A DNA stretch of 64,000 nt from Glandiceps talaboti. Taxonomy: Eukaryota; Hemichordata; Enteropneusta; Spengelidae. The position numbers and the translations under genes were made by a program. The notes beneath the pieces are model-generated. The model was not told the origin of the DNA, searched no databases, and was given only the letters and a program-made list of their open reading frames with translations. The stretch lies in the NCBI RefSeq assembly GCF_964340395.1, contig NC_135562.1, forward strand, positions 20,404,626 through 20,468,625, read 5' to 3'. This document shows positions 23,821-35,566 of this stretch, one piece after another; position 1 is the first letter of the stretch, and each line of letters begins with the position of its first letter.

Positions 23821-24900
23821 CTTCCTGGGAAGATTCTATACAGTCACGTGACTCTGTGTTTTGATTTCCGATACCCTCGTCTTCTGTGTTATGATTTTGA
23901 TACGACGGCCAACAAATCAAACTTGACACACACCTGTGTCAACATTCAATGTATACTAATCATAAATCAATGTAACTTTTGCTTCAATGTTATGAGTTCA
24001 GGCACATTCAGGGGTAGACTGGGACCAGTCCGTTGGTCAATTTTTTATTGTTAAACTGAAAGCTTATGTGTTTTACTATTTCTTTTCCCATTTCTATGGC
24101 CAGGATTTTTTTTTTGTCTTTTTCAAAATTTCCATAGTTACAATGTATCGATCTAGTCTGAGCCAAAATGTGAGAGAATTTTTCAGATTTTTTAAAAGGC
24201 GGTTATTTGGTATAAACCTGATAAGGGCGAGTTAGAAGAATGCCATTTTGATTTTTTTCTTCTTTAAAAATGGGAATAATTAGGCTAGAGACTTGGGCAA
24301 GTCTAAGTCAGGAGTTCTGTTTTTGTTATAATTGTTTCTTTCTAATCAATCTTTACTATGAATTACATCTCAATAGCCTCATTTGTTATTGTTATTGTCA
24401 ATGGACATGGACTGGCGTCATGTTTTTGTTATGATTGTCTCCGTCTAATCTCTTTACTGGGCGGCATCACTTCCACCTCATATAAAGACAATACATTCGC
24501 GCTAGGCACATCAGATAAATTTATTACTCAGCAGATACACCGGTTTTTATATGGTCATTTACAACTGTCAGTCGACATGTAACGCCCACACTTGGGTTCA
24601 AACTAGTTTAGTCACCTAGTGAAAGTAGTTGGGGAGGAAGCAGGGAGGGCTTTGGTACATGGTATCACTTTATTACAAAAAAAATATGCGAGACGTGTTG
24701 TGTTGATACAAATTAACCATTGGCAATATATTTTTTGTACTTTAATATGACTATCATTTGTTATTGTACTGCAATTCTAGTATAATATTTGTTTCATTTA
24801 ACCATGTGACATTGCACAAATACTGTTATGCTATTACATGAATGTCATAATTCATATCTTAGTTTATAGTGTTTTAAATTTATTCTATGTTGTCATTGTG
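23821..24900. other. Unassigned stretch between the OB-fold gene and the Helentron
   Basis: The right part may be the Helentron's 3' non-coding region. I could not define a terminal hairpin or CTRR-like end. No exon recognised. Confidence 0.4.
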
Positions 24901-24919
24901 TGAAGGTACACTGTTTATA

Positions 24920-25560
24920 TTATCTGTTGTTAATGTAGTCATTTCTTTGTGAGACAATTGTCCAATGATGAAATGGTGATCACTAAAAGGAACTGGGTAT
25001 GAGAAGTTAGTTACATTGTAGTGGTTATCTGTAAAAAAAAAAAAAGAGGTCCAGAATGCCTGCTAGATTATGAGTTGGTTTGTCAATTACTTGATGCATA
25101 TGATAGTGCTGGAACAATTTAGTGATATTTTGATTTGGATTGTTCAGGTCAATATTGAAGTCACCAGTTATGATTATAGATTCACAGTGATTTTGATACT
25201 TGATTGTAAGACATTCGTCAAGTAACTGAGAAATGTTTTCTTTTAGTACAAACCATGGCTTGCCAGGGGGAATGTAGACAGAAACAATAAGGATATTTTG
25301 AGTGATAATACCAACTGTTTCAATGAGTCCAGAAAAGTTGAAATGCTCAGTAACAGGCTTACTACTGTATATTGCAACACCATGATCAGAGATAACAGAA
25401 AAAAGCTTTCTTGATGGTAGCAAATAGTTTTTATAGCAAGAAATATTTGTCTCGGAAAGACATTATGTCTAATTTGCTGGTAAAAGGATGGGTCAATATA
25501 TCTTGAAAATGTGATTTCAAAGACCGTATATTGATGTGGCCTATGGTGAGAAAGTGAATT
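24920..25560 (-). pseudogene. Helentron EEP (AP-type) endonuclease domain
   Basis: This C-terminal domain follows the helicase. The conserved family landmarks are all readable in order: GHINIRSL (about 25541-25518), the ETN motif near 25450, GDFNIDLNN (about 25162) and FSDHH near 24980. They lie in three different frames. One shift falls near 25430. Another falls in a run of 13 T (minus strand, 25033-25045), where 12 would keep the frame. EEP domains of this sort nick DNA and are shared with APE-type non-LTR retrotransposons. As it stands the domain cannot be translated as one piece. Confidence 0.85.
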
Positions 25561-25619
25561 ATTGGAGTGCTTTCTAATGGCCATTGGTAATTCAGGTTCA
25601 TTGTCTTCTGCAGTCTTTC

Positions 25620-27475
25620 CATTTCTTGAAGTGCTGATTTGTTAACTTTAAATTTTTCCTTGTTAAAACCAACTAATCTTAGTCCAGATCTTGATTTTAC
25701 TCGGCTAAACATAGTGTACATTTGACCTGGTTTAGGGGAAAATTTTGAACTCATGTCACCAATCATATACGTATATGTACTTCCTTGTGCTTTGTGCACT
25801 GTCATTCCGCAAGCAAGAGTTCCTGGGTACTATGTTCTTTCTACTCTGACAGAAGGAGCCTTTTTTGAGAATGAAAATGAGTCTGTCACTGCTTTTATGG
25901 GGACAGAATCAGAATATTTGCTGCTCTTTCTAGCCTCTTTTCCAGTGTTATCACTGTCAAATTTCACATAAATTGTTCCTTTCAATGGGTTGTTTGAATC
26001 AATTTCTAAATGGGTTATTTTCCCAGTAGCTCCATTGACGAGGCCATCTTGTAGGTCTGTATTTTTTGTATGCATGTATCGAGCACCTACTGCCAATTTT
26101 ATTTCATCTCTTAGTCCAGCAGTTTCATGTAGATTGTTTCCAATGTAGCTTATTGTTGATCTTTGTGTATTTAAGTCTTTTTTCGTATCTAATGCATTTA
26201 TAGTAATAACATGGGTACACAACTTTTTAAGCTGGATTTCATTGTACAAGTCAGCTTCTTTATTGGTAAGAAATAAAGAAACACTGTCAGCTGGAACAGA
26301 ATTATTTTTTTCTAAACTTTTTAGGTTTATGATGTCTGATTCTGTTTGTTTACCCACTCGTACTCTTGAGAGAAGTGATGCAAATTCTGGGTCACTTTCC
26401 TGTCTTACAATGTGTTGTAATTCATGCACCTTAAAGAGATTCAACCACTGTGATCCAGCTAAAACACTTAAAGTTTGCTTCATTGAACTTTGATATACTG
26501 GTCGATCTCCAACTGGGTTTAACTGCAATAAGTCTCCCACAGCTAAAATAGAAACATTTCCAAATGGAATATTATTCTCGAAGATGTCTTGGAGAGTTAG
26601 ATTAAGATTTGACAATGTTTGGCCACCAACCATTGATATTTGGTTTTTTGAGGCATGCATATTTTGCTCTCAATGAATTTAACATTTGTGCAGCTGGCTT
26701 TTTGTATTCATTTGATTCTCCATTTTGCCTAACAGGGAGATGAAATGCACTATGTAAAGTTGATCCTCCTATATTTACTGCAGCTTTACCAGTAGATGCT
26801 GTTAAAATAATTGTAGGGGTGTCAGGGTTATCACCTTGCATGCGTAGGTGGTGAATGGCACTTTGGAATATTGCATGTACAGTATGACTCTTTCCGACTC
26901 CTCCGCCACCAGTTAGAAAGACATAGAATGGATCAGGTGGTTGATTACCAAGAATGTTTGCTATTCTATAATCACTACACCATACAAAGATGAAGTCATG
27001 TATACGTCTTTGCTCTGTATTTAGACTTCTCATTGACTTGTAGTATTCAATATCAGTTAATAATTTTGCTTGTAATGTTACTGAGCATTTGTTGGTTGTT
27101 GTGGTTATGAAATTAAAAGGTTCACAAGAAATCTGTTCTGGCTCTAAGTTTGATGGATCTATTAGGTGATAGTTGTTGTCATCATGAATTTCTATATCTC
27201 GGCTTTGTTCAACCTGTGGTGGTGCTACAGCATCCCACATTTCTTCACTTAGTTCATTAGCATCTGGAGCATTTTCCCATGCATCTTGCACTTCATCAAT
27301 GCAAGGTTCAAACTTTTTAATAATCTTCTGAAGACTGCTTTGTTTTTCTATAAAATTTGCTTCGTAGCTGTAATTTAGCTTAAGTTCAGATTCGTTTCGC
27401 CATGGCAGGTACAAAATAAGTAATCGATGGTAGTACTTTTCTGAGTCTCTTTGTTTTGAGACATAATAGTAACGA
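25620..27475 (-). pseudogene. Helentron PIF1-type helicase domain
   Basis: Superfamily 1B helicase of the RepHel protein, thought to unwind DNA during rolling-circle transposition. The Walker A loop GGGGVGKSH lies at 26884-26910. The motif around GDLLQLNPVGDRP follows at about 26530, and the last motifs MTVHKAQGST and YTMFSRVKS at 25805-25690. Defects: a frameshift at about 26670 that also removes the usual Asp-Glu of motif II (the sequence reads KNQISMVGG), and an in-frame TAG at 25830-25832, eight codons before MTVHKAQG, where the family usually has Gln. It continues directly into the EEP domain. Confidence 0.9.
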
Positions 27476-29240
27476 AGTACCACAGGTTTTTGTCGTTTGT
27501 ATATCCATCCAAGAGCTTATACTTTATATTTGTCGTTTTTTGTGTTGTGTGTTCATGTTCTGGAAAATCATATGTTACTGTATCAATATTTTCATCTATG
27601 TTATCAAACAAATCATCAGTTGCATCTCTCAATTTTTTTTGGAATGTATACATTGATGTAAATTCTGCAAGACAAATGTTTTCCAAACTTCTTGGTCGAG
27701 CTGCATATTTATCTAAAATACTTGAAATATACAGAGATTCACTGTCATCATCCATTTGTTCAAGTTCTGTCATACTTTTTAACATTCTAGTCCTATCTTC
27801 TTCATATCCTGTAGGTACATATTTAACAGCTATATTTGTTTGTCTTAGAGGTAAACCTATTAACCTAGTAATTGCTTCATGTTGAGATACTTCTCTAGAT
27901 CGTAAGAAAGTATTACCAATTGCCTTGAGTTTGTCAAGTGTGGTGTTTGCCTCTTTTACAGCATTTTTCATGAGATCAGACATTTCCCTCTCTGGTTTAC
28001 ACATGTATGAAGTAATATATGCAATGCATGCCCATACATCAGTGATGTACTGGATATCCATGTTTGCTCGAAGTGCTCTTAGAATGTATGGATTATATGG
28101 ATTTATACTGGCCTCTGATGGTGTTCGCTTAAATATTATTGTTGTACGTTTCAGTGAAACGCCTATTGAAGTAACATAGCTTGTTTCAGAGACATTTGCA
28201 AGTAATAGTAGATCAGATAAAGTGATATCAGGACCTGTTCTTTCCAAAGTTTCCATAACTTTGGTAATAATTTTCTTTGCTGGTAATATTTTGTCTTGAG
28301 ATGTCTCTCTCCTTGCAATAATGGTTTTGGATGAGGGTGGTTTTTTAAAGTGGAACCTACATTCTACACCTTTTTTCTTTTTGCAGGTTCTCGTATGATG
28401 GTGTGTTTGACGGGATATAACAAGACCATGGAGAACAGGATCATTATTTTCATTGGGGATAGCACAAGTTATATATTTATCAATAAATGTTATTATGTCA
28501 TTATCTGTATTTTTATCAATTATTGGTGCATTCAAGACACTGCATGGAAATGTGCTGTTCCTCTTGCCTGCATCTCTTTCCTTATATCATAATTCAAAAT
28601 CTGACCAATAGGGTGAATACCACTAAGTATTACACATTTCCATAATTTCTGAAAAATGTAATCAATATGCCGTGCAGCTGTCACTGGATTCCGGGCAATC
28701 CAATTTCTTTTTGTCTGCCAAGTCATCTTTTCTACTTCATCTAAAGTGTATTGTTCTCCATACTGTGTTGCAATGACTTGTATCAATTCAGGCCAATGAA
28801 AGTCTGCAGCAGATCCAGACAAAAAGAAAGTATAAGGACCGAATAGTCTTATTTTGGCGTTCATATCTTGTTGCATTTCCTTCCAATACTGTGGACTACC
28901 TCGAATCTTTTTAAATGATGCAAATAATTCATCATTTTTCATCATTTCTAAAACATTGCTAGGGTTTCTCAATTTTGCCACATTTAAATCTGTCTTTCGT
29001 GTTTTTTTCAGTTGTATGTTAATACTATTTGAGACATCAATAGTTTCTGTCCAGTGTAAACATTGAAAAGTGTATTCTGTGCTTTCAGCAAAACGTGTGT
29101 GCTTTGAAAGCATCCTGGCATTGACATATTTTTTAACAGTAAGCTTTTTTTCTCTTTGTTCATTAAATGTGTTTTGTCCGAGTGGAAAGAGGACTGGAAA
29201 GAGTCATGGCTTCCCAGTGTTGTTCATAGAAAATATTTGT
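27375..29240 (-). pseudogene. Helentron Rep (HUH endonuclease) domain
   Basis: The Helitron-like N domain includes FHWPELIQVI and NPVTAARHIDYIF. It leads to the metal-binding HUH motif in GTAHFHAV (about 28552-28538). The two catalytic tyrosines fit AYITSYMCK (tyrosines at about 28019-28017 and 28007-28005). A His/Cys-rich segment THHHTRTCKKKKGVECRFHF lies between. A one-base loss directly after HFHAV (about 28537) and shifts near 29215 and 27475 break the frame. Rep nicks and rejoins DNA strands in Helitron transposition; this copy is non-functional. Confidence 0.9.
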
Positions 29241-29369
29241 TGGTCTTTGGCCTTCGCCTGGTGCAACATGCAATATTTCATTCATTTTTACTGTTGGGCC
29301 CTCTTTAGGATACAAACATGTTGAGGAGTTTATTGTTCTCCGTAAACTTAGTTCTTTTCTCACATGCTC

Positions 29370-30073
29370 AGGATTATCTTCATCAACTTCATCCTCTGAA
29401 TCTATAACTGAAATTACATCATCCTCTTTGCATTGCTATGTGTCTGTGTTTTGTGTTTTTGTATCATTTTGGTGAACCCCATTATCAGCATGATTTTTGT
29501 CTTTTGATGGTTCAGTAACAGATGTCCAAAATTGTGGATTGTCACTTTTACTGATTTCAGTCCAGTTCTGATTTGTGATTACATCTTTGTAGTGAGGATT
29601 GTTCTCCTGTAGATAAAGTAATGCATTATTGACATACTGTGGACGAATGAATTGCTTTGTGACTGAATGTTTGTCAGACAGTCGTCGTTTTAAACTTAGT
29701 GCGATTATCTGGGCTTCTGAGGTTGGCCTTGGCAAAGAAATTGCAGTTTGTTCAATGTTGGAAGGTACAAGTACAACTTGACCACGAAGTCCATGTTGAC
29801 TACCTCTAGGTAAAGACACAATCTTCATAAAGGGTATAATATGACTGATTAACTGTTTCTCTAAAGGGCACAAGGATGACAACTCTTTGGGTATCTTTAT
29901 GGGACCTAGTTTGTTAGCAATTGCCTGTGAAGGCATCTGGTTTCTTTTCAGAGTATTGTTACATGTCTTGCATAGCCAGTGACCTCCCATTGTGACATCA
30001 TGTGTTATACACTTTTCCATTAACTCTCTATCAATGTTAGAGAAATTTCCCATATCAAAACAGACTACTGCAG
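29370..30073 (-). pseudogene. Helentron DUF6570/zinc-finger N-terminal region
   Basis: The stretch GHWLCKTCNNTLKRNQMPSQ and the following CPLEKQLISHIIPF and LPRGSQHGLRGQVV match the DUF6570 region that precedes the Helitron domain in many animal Helitron proteins. A TAG at 29436-29438 interrupts the frame after about 200 codons. The N-terminal half of this zinc region (YVCNSCNRFMYRT) is separated from it by the retrotransposon insertion and lies at about 31214-31260. Confidence 0.8.
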
Positions 30074-31213
30074 TTATAATAATAATAATAATTAATGGTT
30101 TATTAAAATTGTTCGTAGCAGTCAGAGACTGAATTGCGACAACTTCACATAACTGATAAATTTAAAATATAGCAAACATTAAAACCTTTACATTTCATGT
30201 TGAGACAGAATCAAAATAACTTTACACAATTACAACTAACAAAAGGGCACGGCAACGGACACACACGAAGACACTAACCACTGAACCATTTAAAATGCTT
30301 CTAACAAGTGTGTTTGTCATCATTCCATAGTTTAATCATGTAAGAAATTGCACTTTTAGCATATCTCTGTGTACGTATCCTAGGTAGAGATAGTTGCCGA
30401 GAATTACGTAATTCAAGGCCGATTTCATCGCTACGTTCCTTAGTAAGCCAGTCACTGTGTAATCTAGACTTTTTGAGTGATTTCGCAAAGTTTAAACATA
30501 TATTATCGCGTCTCTGTTTTATATCTACAATTTTACATGTCTCAAGTGCCTGATGATATGATACATAGGCCATACCCAATATTATTCTACAAGCCCTTTT
30601 CTGAATACGTTCTAATGAATCATGTTGCTTAACGGTTAACCCAGGATGCCATACAGGTACAGCATATTCCAATAAAGGTCGAATGTACCCGATATAAATT
30701 GTGATCAGATCACTTCTACTAAGGCCAAATCTCTTAAGTGAACTCAGCAAAAACAAACGGCCACTCGCACGCCTTGTAATGTCACTGATATGTATATCCC
30801 ATTTCATGGTTTTAGCAATTTTGACTCCAAGTATATTGAGCACATCTGTCGATACAAGTTCTTGTCCAGCAAGTTGCAAAGACGTTGATGGCGGAGGTTT
30901 CTTGACAAATGATACATCCATAGAATGGCATTTTGAAGGGTTGAGTGACATATTATTATCTTGTGACCACTTTTCAAATCGCTGCAGTTCAATTTGCATA
31001 TTATTACAATCATTAACAGATGTATTCTCAATCATAGTCAAATCATCAACATATTTAAGAGCTAACATGTTTCTATCTATTGTTATACTCGCAGCGTCGT
31101 TGATCATGCATAGAAAAGTAGCTGGTCCTGTGAGTGTTCCTTGAGGAACTCCAGCACTTAAACAGTTCCACTCTGAGAAGGTGTCTTGATATTTCTGTAG
31201 AACTGTAGAGAGA
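30074..31213 (-). mobile_element. 5'-truncated non-LTR retrotransposon (RT fragment)
   Basis: The minus strand encodes the second half of a reverse transcriptase: GVPQGTLTGP (about 31148-31119), the catalytic LKYVDDL (about 31060) and a long C-terminal extension to KLWNDDKHTC (30301). The 3' end carries a short ATT/TAA repeat (30076-30092), typical of LINE tails. It splits the Helentron zinc-finger region between MYRT and the following coding sequence. A short AACT may be duplicated at the junctions. The upstream endonuclease and first RT motifs are missing. Confidence 0.85.
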
Positions 31214-32040
31214 GAGTTCTATACATGAACCTGTTACAACTGTTGCATACATATGTAGGACCTGATTTTATGCTTTGTAAATAATTATTTAAAATGATTT
31301 GAAAAGCAGGGTGTGATGTTGAAGGATTGCAACTAAAGTCTTGTGTCACTATCTGTTTGCGTTGATTAGATATGATTCTACTTTCAACCTTTCGGTCTCT
31401 GTCAAGTTTCTTGTCTTGAGCTGTCCTGTATGGTGTTCTCTTCTTTCTAGCAGTTTGCATTCTATTTCTATTTTTTTGTCTATCTTTCTCTACAGTTAGT
31501 TCTATTCTGTTCTTTCTTGCAGTTTGCATTGTATTTCTATTTTTTAGTTTATCTCTCTACAGTTCTATTCTGTTCTTTCTTGCAGTTTGCATTCTATTTC
31601 TATTTTTTAGTTTATCTCTCTCTACAGTTAGTTCTATTCTGTTCTTTTTTGCAGTTTGCTTTCTATTTCTATCTTTTAGTCTCTCTTTCTCTATGGTTAG
31701 TTCTATTCTGTTCTTTCTTGCAATTTGCATTCTATTTCTATTTTTTAGTCTCTCTTTCTCTATGGTTAGTTCTATTCTGTTCTTTCTTGCAGTTTGCTTT
31801 CTATTTCTATCTTTTAGTCTCTCTTTCTCTATGGTTAGTTCTATTCTGTTTTTTCTTGCAATTTGCATTCTATTTCTATTTGTTAGCCTCTCTTTCTCTA
31901 TGGTTAGTTCTATTCTGTTCTTTCTTGCAGTTTGCATTCTATTTCTATTTTTTTAGTTTATCTTTCTCTATGGTTAGTTCTATTCTCTTCTTTCTTGCAA
32001 TTTGCATTCTATTTTTTAGTTTATCTTTCTTTATGTTCTC
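31214..32040 (-). pseudogene. Helentron basic repeat region and first zinc motif
   Basis: About nine tandem copies (roughly 69 bp each, about 31440-32030) encode variants of a 23-residue unit such as MQTARKNRIELT followed by EKERLKNRNR. The next segment ends with YVCNSCNRFMYRT. The units are strongly charged and probably helical. Open frames on the plus strand here (poly Phe/Leu) are antisense shadows. Confidence 0.75.
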
Positions 32041-32203
32041 TTCCTTGTTACATTACATTGCATTGTACTTCTATTTTTTAGTTGATCTTTTTCTTTGACT
32101 GATTCTGGTCTGTTTATTCTTGAGGTTACCTTTCTTAACTTGTCCTGCTGTTTGTCTACATGTATCTGGTTCTGTGTTCTGTGCTGTCTCTGAACCTTTT
32201 TAC

Positions 32204-32790
32204 TTATTCTGTTCTGCTGTTTTTTGAGTAGCTGTTTTTCTCTTTTTGACAATTTCCTGGGAGTACTTTTGTGAAGAACACTGATTTCTCTTCTACAGGC
32301 ATGCATTTCTTGTGAACAAGTGTGCTCATCTTGAAACATTTTTGTGATCTGAAATACTTGTCTATACAGGTATCACTGTGTTGCTGAATATGTGTGACAA
32401 CTTCATAATGATTGCCATTAGTGTTTGAGATAAATTGATTTGTTGTCAACAGCAATGGCCTTATCAACAACTTTAGCAGTATACTTAAGCCAGCGTCCAT
32501 TTGCCATATATGTAAATATGTCTGTATTCAACAAATGTGAAGTAGCTATGATTTCAATTTCACTTGCATATGTACCTATAGTAGCAATCTGATTCATTTG
32601 GATGTAATCTTCCATAGTTTGTCCTTGAACTCTTAAAATCTTTTCAAATATATGTTTGTTATTTCTCAAATGATTCACAACTGTTGTTCGCACTGTACTG
32701 TGATAATTCTCAGAACCCAACATGACATATGAAATAGCTCTAAAAAAAACAATTGCCATCGCCAATTATGTTTCTTGTGCGTGGCTTTCC
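32204..32790 (-). pseudogene. Helentron OTU cysteine protease domain
   Basis: The OTU signature IIGDGNCFF (about 32766-32740) contains the nucleophile Cys and is followed by RAISYVMLGS. The far end retains NGNHYEVVTHIQ with the family's catalytic His (about 32430-32400). A run of eight T on the minus strand directly after DGNCFF puts a stop in frame; one T fewer would continue the domain. A second shift lies before NGNHYE. OTU proteases remove ubiquitin, and in Helentrons may process the polyprotein or counter host ubiquitination. That role is inference. Confidence 0.85.
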
Positions 32791-32799
32791 CAATGGAAG

Positions 32800-34118
32800 T
32801 CCTAGCCCCCCAAAAAATAAAGTGTGTTTTGGTGGGGACAAAGAAAACAGTATTGCTTTTGCAAATTGCCATGATTTGTCAATTGGATGATAATAATGTG
32901 TAACTGGTGCAGAATCACTAATGATTTTACAATCATTATCACTGTGCTGATAACTTGTTTGTGAAACAGTTCTTTGTAATTTGTCTGATTTACACACCTG
33001 TGTCATGCTATGGACTCTATATGTAGCTATCTCACAAGTGTTTTTGTGGGTTAATGTTTCTTGTTTTGATGAATATATCTGTACCTTTTTTAAATGAGGT
33101 TTTGTGACATTAATTTTAAGTACACATGACAAAGGTTGTGAAACAGTTCTTTGTAATTGGTCTGTTTTACACACCTGTGGCATGCTTTTGACGCTACATG
33201 AAGCTGTTTCACTAGTATATTGTGTTAATGTGTCTTGCTCTGTTGAAAACATTTGTACTTCCTTTAAATCAGGGTTCGCGACATTAATTTTACGCGCACA
33301 TGATCTTTCTGTTTTTGAGAATTTTTTATTATTATCAACTTTAAGTGTTTGTTTCGTCTTATATATATACTTTTCTTCAGTTGTACATGTTATGATGGCA
33401 GATGAACATATCCCATAATGTGCTGTAAGGTTAAAGGAATCACTTGGACTATTTGTTGTATAGACTAGTGTAGGAGTAATTTCAAAAGCCACACTTGCAA
33501 GAGAATCCGCAGTCAATGTTGATGTTAGTTGTCTTAAATGGGTACAGAGATCATGTATTGTCTTGAAAATGATAAGAACTGCATGTCCATCAGGCATTGA
33601 ATAACCTTGATCATTTCTGCTATGAGGATCAAACAAGTGGAACTGGTCATCTTGAGTAAATAATGCCATACCATAGTCTTTCACTATAAGAATACACTGG
33701 GATGAAATTTCTAGAGCACTCTCAAATACACTCTCCATTTTATGAAATTCAATATCATTGGTAGGAGAATTGTTTGCAAGAAATCCAACTATGGAAGAAC
33801 ATGGATTACTATGAAAATGCTTATTTTCAATTGTAAACGAGGTTTGCAAGTCTGCTACCTCTAAATACGTAGATGAATCTTTATTACATCTGTATTGGTA
33901 AATCTTATCATACAGTAATTTACCAATGTGTAGGATATTGCATCAATGACTGAACTGTTCCAATGTGAAATATCTAGTATGTGAGCGTACGCTAATGCCA
34001 CAAGACTATTTGTCATACATGTACTTGCACCAGATTCAGTAATCAAAAATTGGGGTGAACCTTGATGTATACTACCAACAATTGCAAATTTACCAGGGCA
34101 AGTCTGTTTTGGTGTTGG
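32800..34118 (-). pseudogene. Helentron C76/USP-like cysteine protease domain
   Basis: Directly after the 2A-like motif the protein reads GSIHQGSPQF, then ASTCMTNSLVALAY (presumed nucleophile Cys). After a frameshift near 33915 it reads YGMALFTQDDQFHLFDPHSR (His/Asp region) and MPDGHAVLIIF. This pattern resembles the herpesvirus-tegument-type ubiquitin-specific protease (peptidase family C76) found in several animal mobile elements. The linker to the OTU domain (32800-33400) holds two ~65-residue imperfect repeats around LQRTVSQ. The assignment rests on motif order only. Confidence 0.65.
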
Positions 34119-34160
34119 AGGACCTGGGTTTGTTTCTATATCACCTCCAAGCAGGAGCAA
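34119..34160 (-). other. 2A-like ribosome-skipping motif
   Basis: The minus strand encodes LLLLGGDIETNPGP. It matches the 2A consensus D(V/I)ExNPGP, with skipping expected between the last Gly and Pro (Pro codon at 34119-34121). It follows a hydrophobic leader of about 60 residues from the ATG at 34310 and immediately precedes the C76-like domain. If active it would release the leader from the protease polyprotein during translation. Confidence 0.8.
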
Positions 34161-34450
34161 CATCCTGGTGTAATAATTATAATACAAGTAAAGGTGAAGA
34201 ATACAAGTGCAGCAGAAGGACAATATCTTTGTTAATTTTACATTGATCATGTAGTGCACAGAATAAAAACTTCCTACAGACTGCCTGTATTGTTGGACAC
34301 ACATTCCCATGATTGTTTTATTGCTAATACCTAGTCAGTAATTTGAAATATAAACTAAGACAATTGAACTTTCTATTTCTAGTTCTTTCAAGTGTTTGTA
34401 TCCTTGGTACAACTTATATTGTAGTGAGTTCTAGGACAAGTTTCTAATAA

Positions 34451-34555
34451 TGTATGTACTGTCCTATCACCTGTCTTTTATTTTATGTATGTACTGTCCT
34501 ATCACCTGTCTTTTATTTTATGTATGTACTGTCCTATCACATGTGTTTTATTAGA
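34451..34555. repeat. Three tandem 35-bp repeats
   Basis: TGTATGTACTGTCCTATCAC recurs at 34451, 34486 and 34521 with no spacer. It lies upstream of the Helentron's N-terminal codons and could be part of its 5' region. Confidence 0.9.
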
Positions 34556-35566
34556 TTTTGGTTGTTGTCTTTGCTTTTGTTCTCTTTGTGTTCTCTAGTG
34601 GTCTATGTTCAGACCAGCAGTTAATTTGGGACGGTGCCCAAATCCTACTTTAACCTCCTCAACTGAAGAGTGTTCTCGGGTTCTGAGAACTTTGTTATTG
34701 TATTTATGTCTGTTGTGCAAGGTGTGTGCCTTTGTTGTGTCTGTATGCTTGTAAACCAGTACAGGATCCAACAATTTACTCACTATCATCTATCTGCAAA
34801 AGATAACAAGAAAACATGCATTAGCCAAATCTGTACCATGCACTTAATTAAAAAAGTTCAAGTTTATCAGTAGCATAGATGTCATAAGTTGTATACCCAT
34901 TAAATTAGAATTTTGGCGAAACTCAAAATGTGCTTGATAGAATTAAAGTGTATTTCACCTCTACAACTGTGATCTGTTTGTCCCTCATTGAGGTAAGATG
35001 TGACGTGACACACCAAATCGTGGGAAATCATGCTTTTTTTGGTGAAAATATGTCAATGTTATTCTATCTAAAAATAATTTCCATATTACCCAAGGACATT
35101 TTTACCTTAATACTGTGTATATGTAAGACAAGTTGTAAGTAAGTTAGACTTGTGAGACTCAAACATGATACTTGGACATTTTAAGTCCTTGCTGAGGGTG
35201 AAATATCAAGTAACAGGTAAAGATAATAATGTGGTAAGAGTTTCCATGGCACTCATGTTGTATTCAGTAAAAATTACTATTTCATAGGAGAAAGATTGTC
35301 TTTTTTTCCACTCTGTTTCTGTGCACTTTATGTGGACTGAAGGTGTTTGGTAAGTGTATGAAAAAGCTTGTTTTTATGTATACAAAATTGTTACCATACC
35401 AATGAGTTATTTCTGTGCATAAAATAGACAAAAAGAGCATGCAAAAATATCAACATCTGTCAACTTTTGTCAACATGGCATGAGAAAATGGCATACTTAT
35501 TTGGTCTTGTTAATTTTTGAAAATCCTTTCATTTTGGGGTCATGTATGTCAAGGCTAAAAAATAGA
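34556..35566. other. Unassigned stretch
   Basis: May include the Helentron 5' terminus, which I could not define. No gene recognised. Confidence 0.4.

Larger units (their letters stand above)
24900..34310 (-). mobile_element. Decayed Helentron (Helitron2-type) transposon
   Basis: A minus-strand reading order of C76-like protease, OTU protease, basic repeats, zinc finger plus DUF6570, Helitron N domain, HUH/Y2 Rep, PIF1 helicase and EEP endonuclease is visible across about 9.4 kb. A C-terminal apurinic-type endonuclease after the helicase, and an OTU domain before Rep, are hallmarks of Helentrons. At least ten frameshifts or stops and a retrotransposon insertion show that it is inactive. Exact ends were not determined; the limits given are those of the coding remains. 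Confidence 0.9.

Noticed and set aside
31517-32098. Plus-strand ORF of 193 codons with repeated LVLFCSFLQFAFYF segments
   Set aside because: It is the antisense of the Helentron's basic repeat units; hydrophobicity comes from the complement of Lys/Arg codons.
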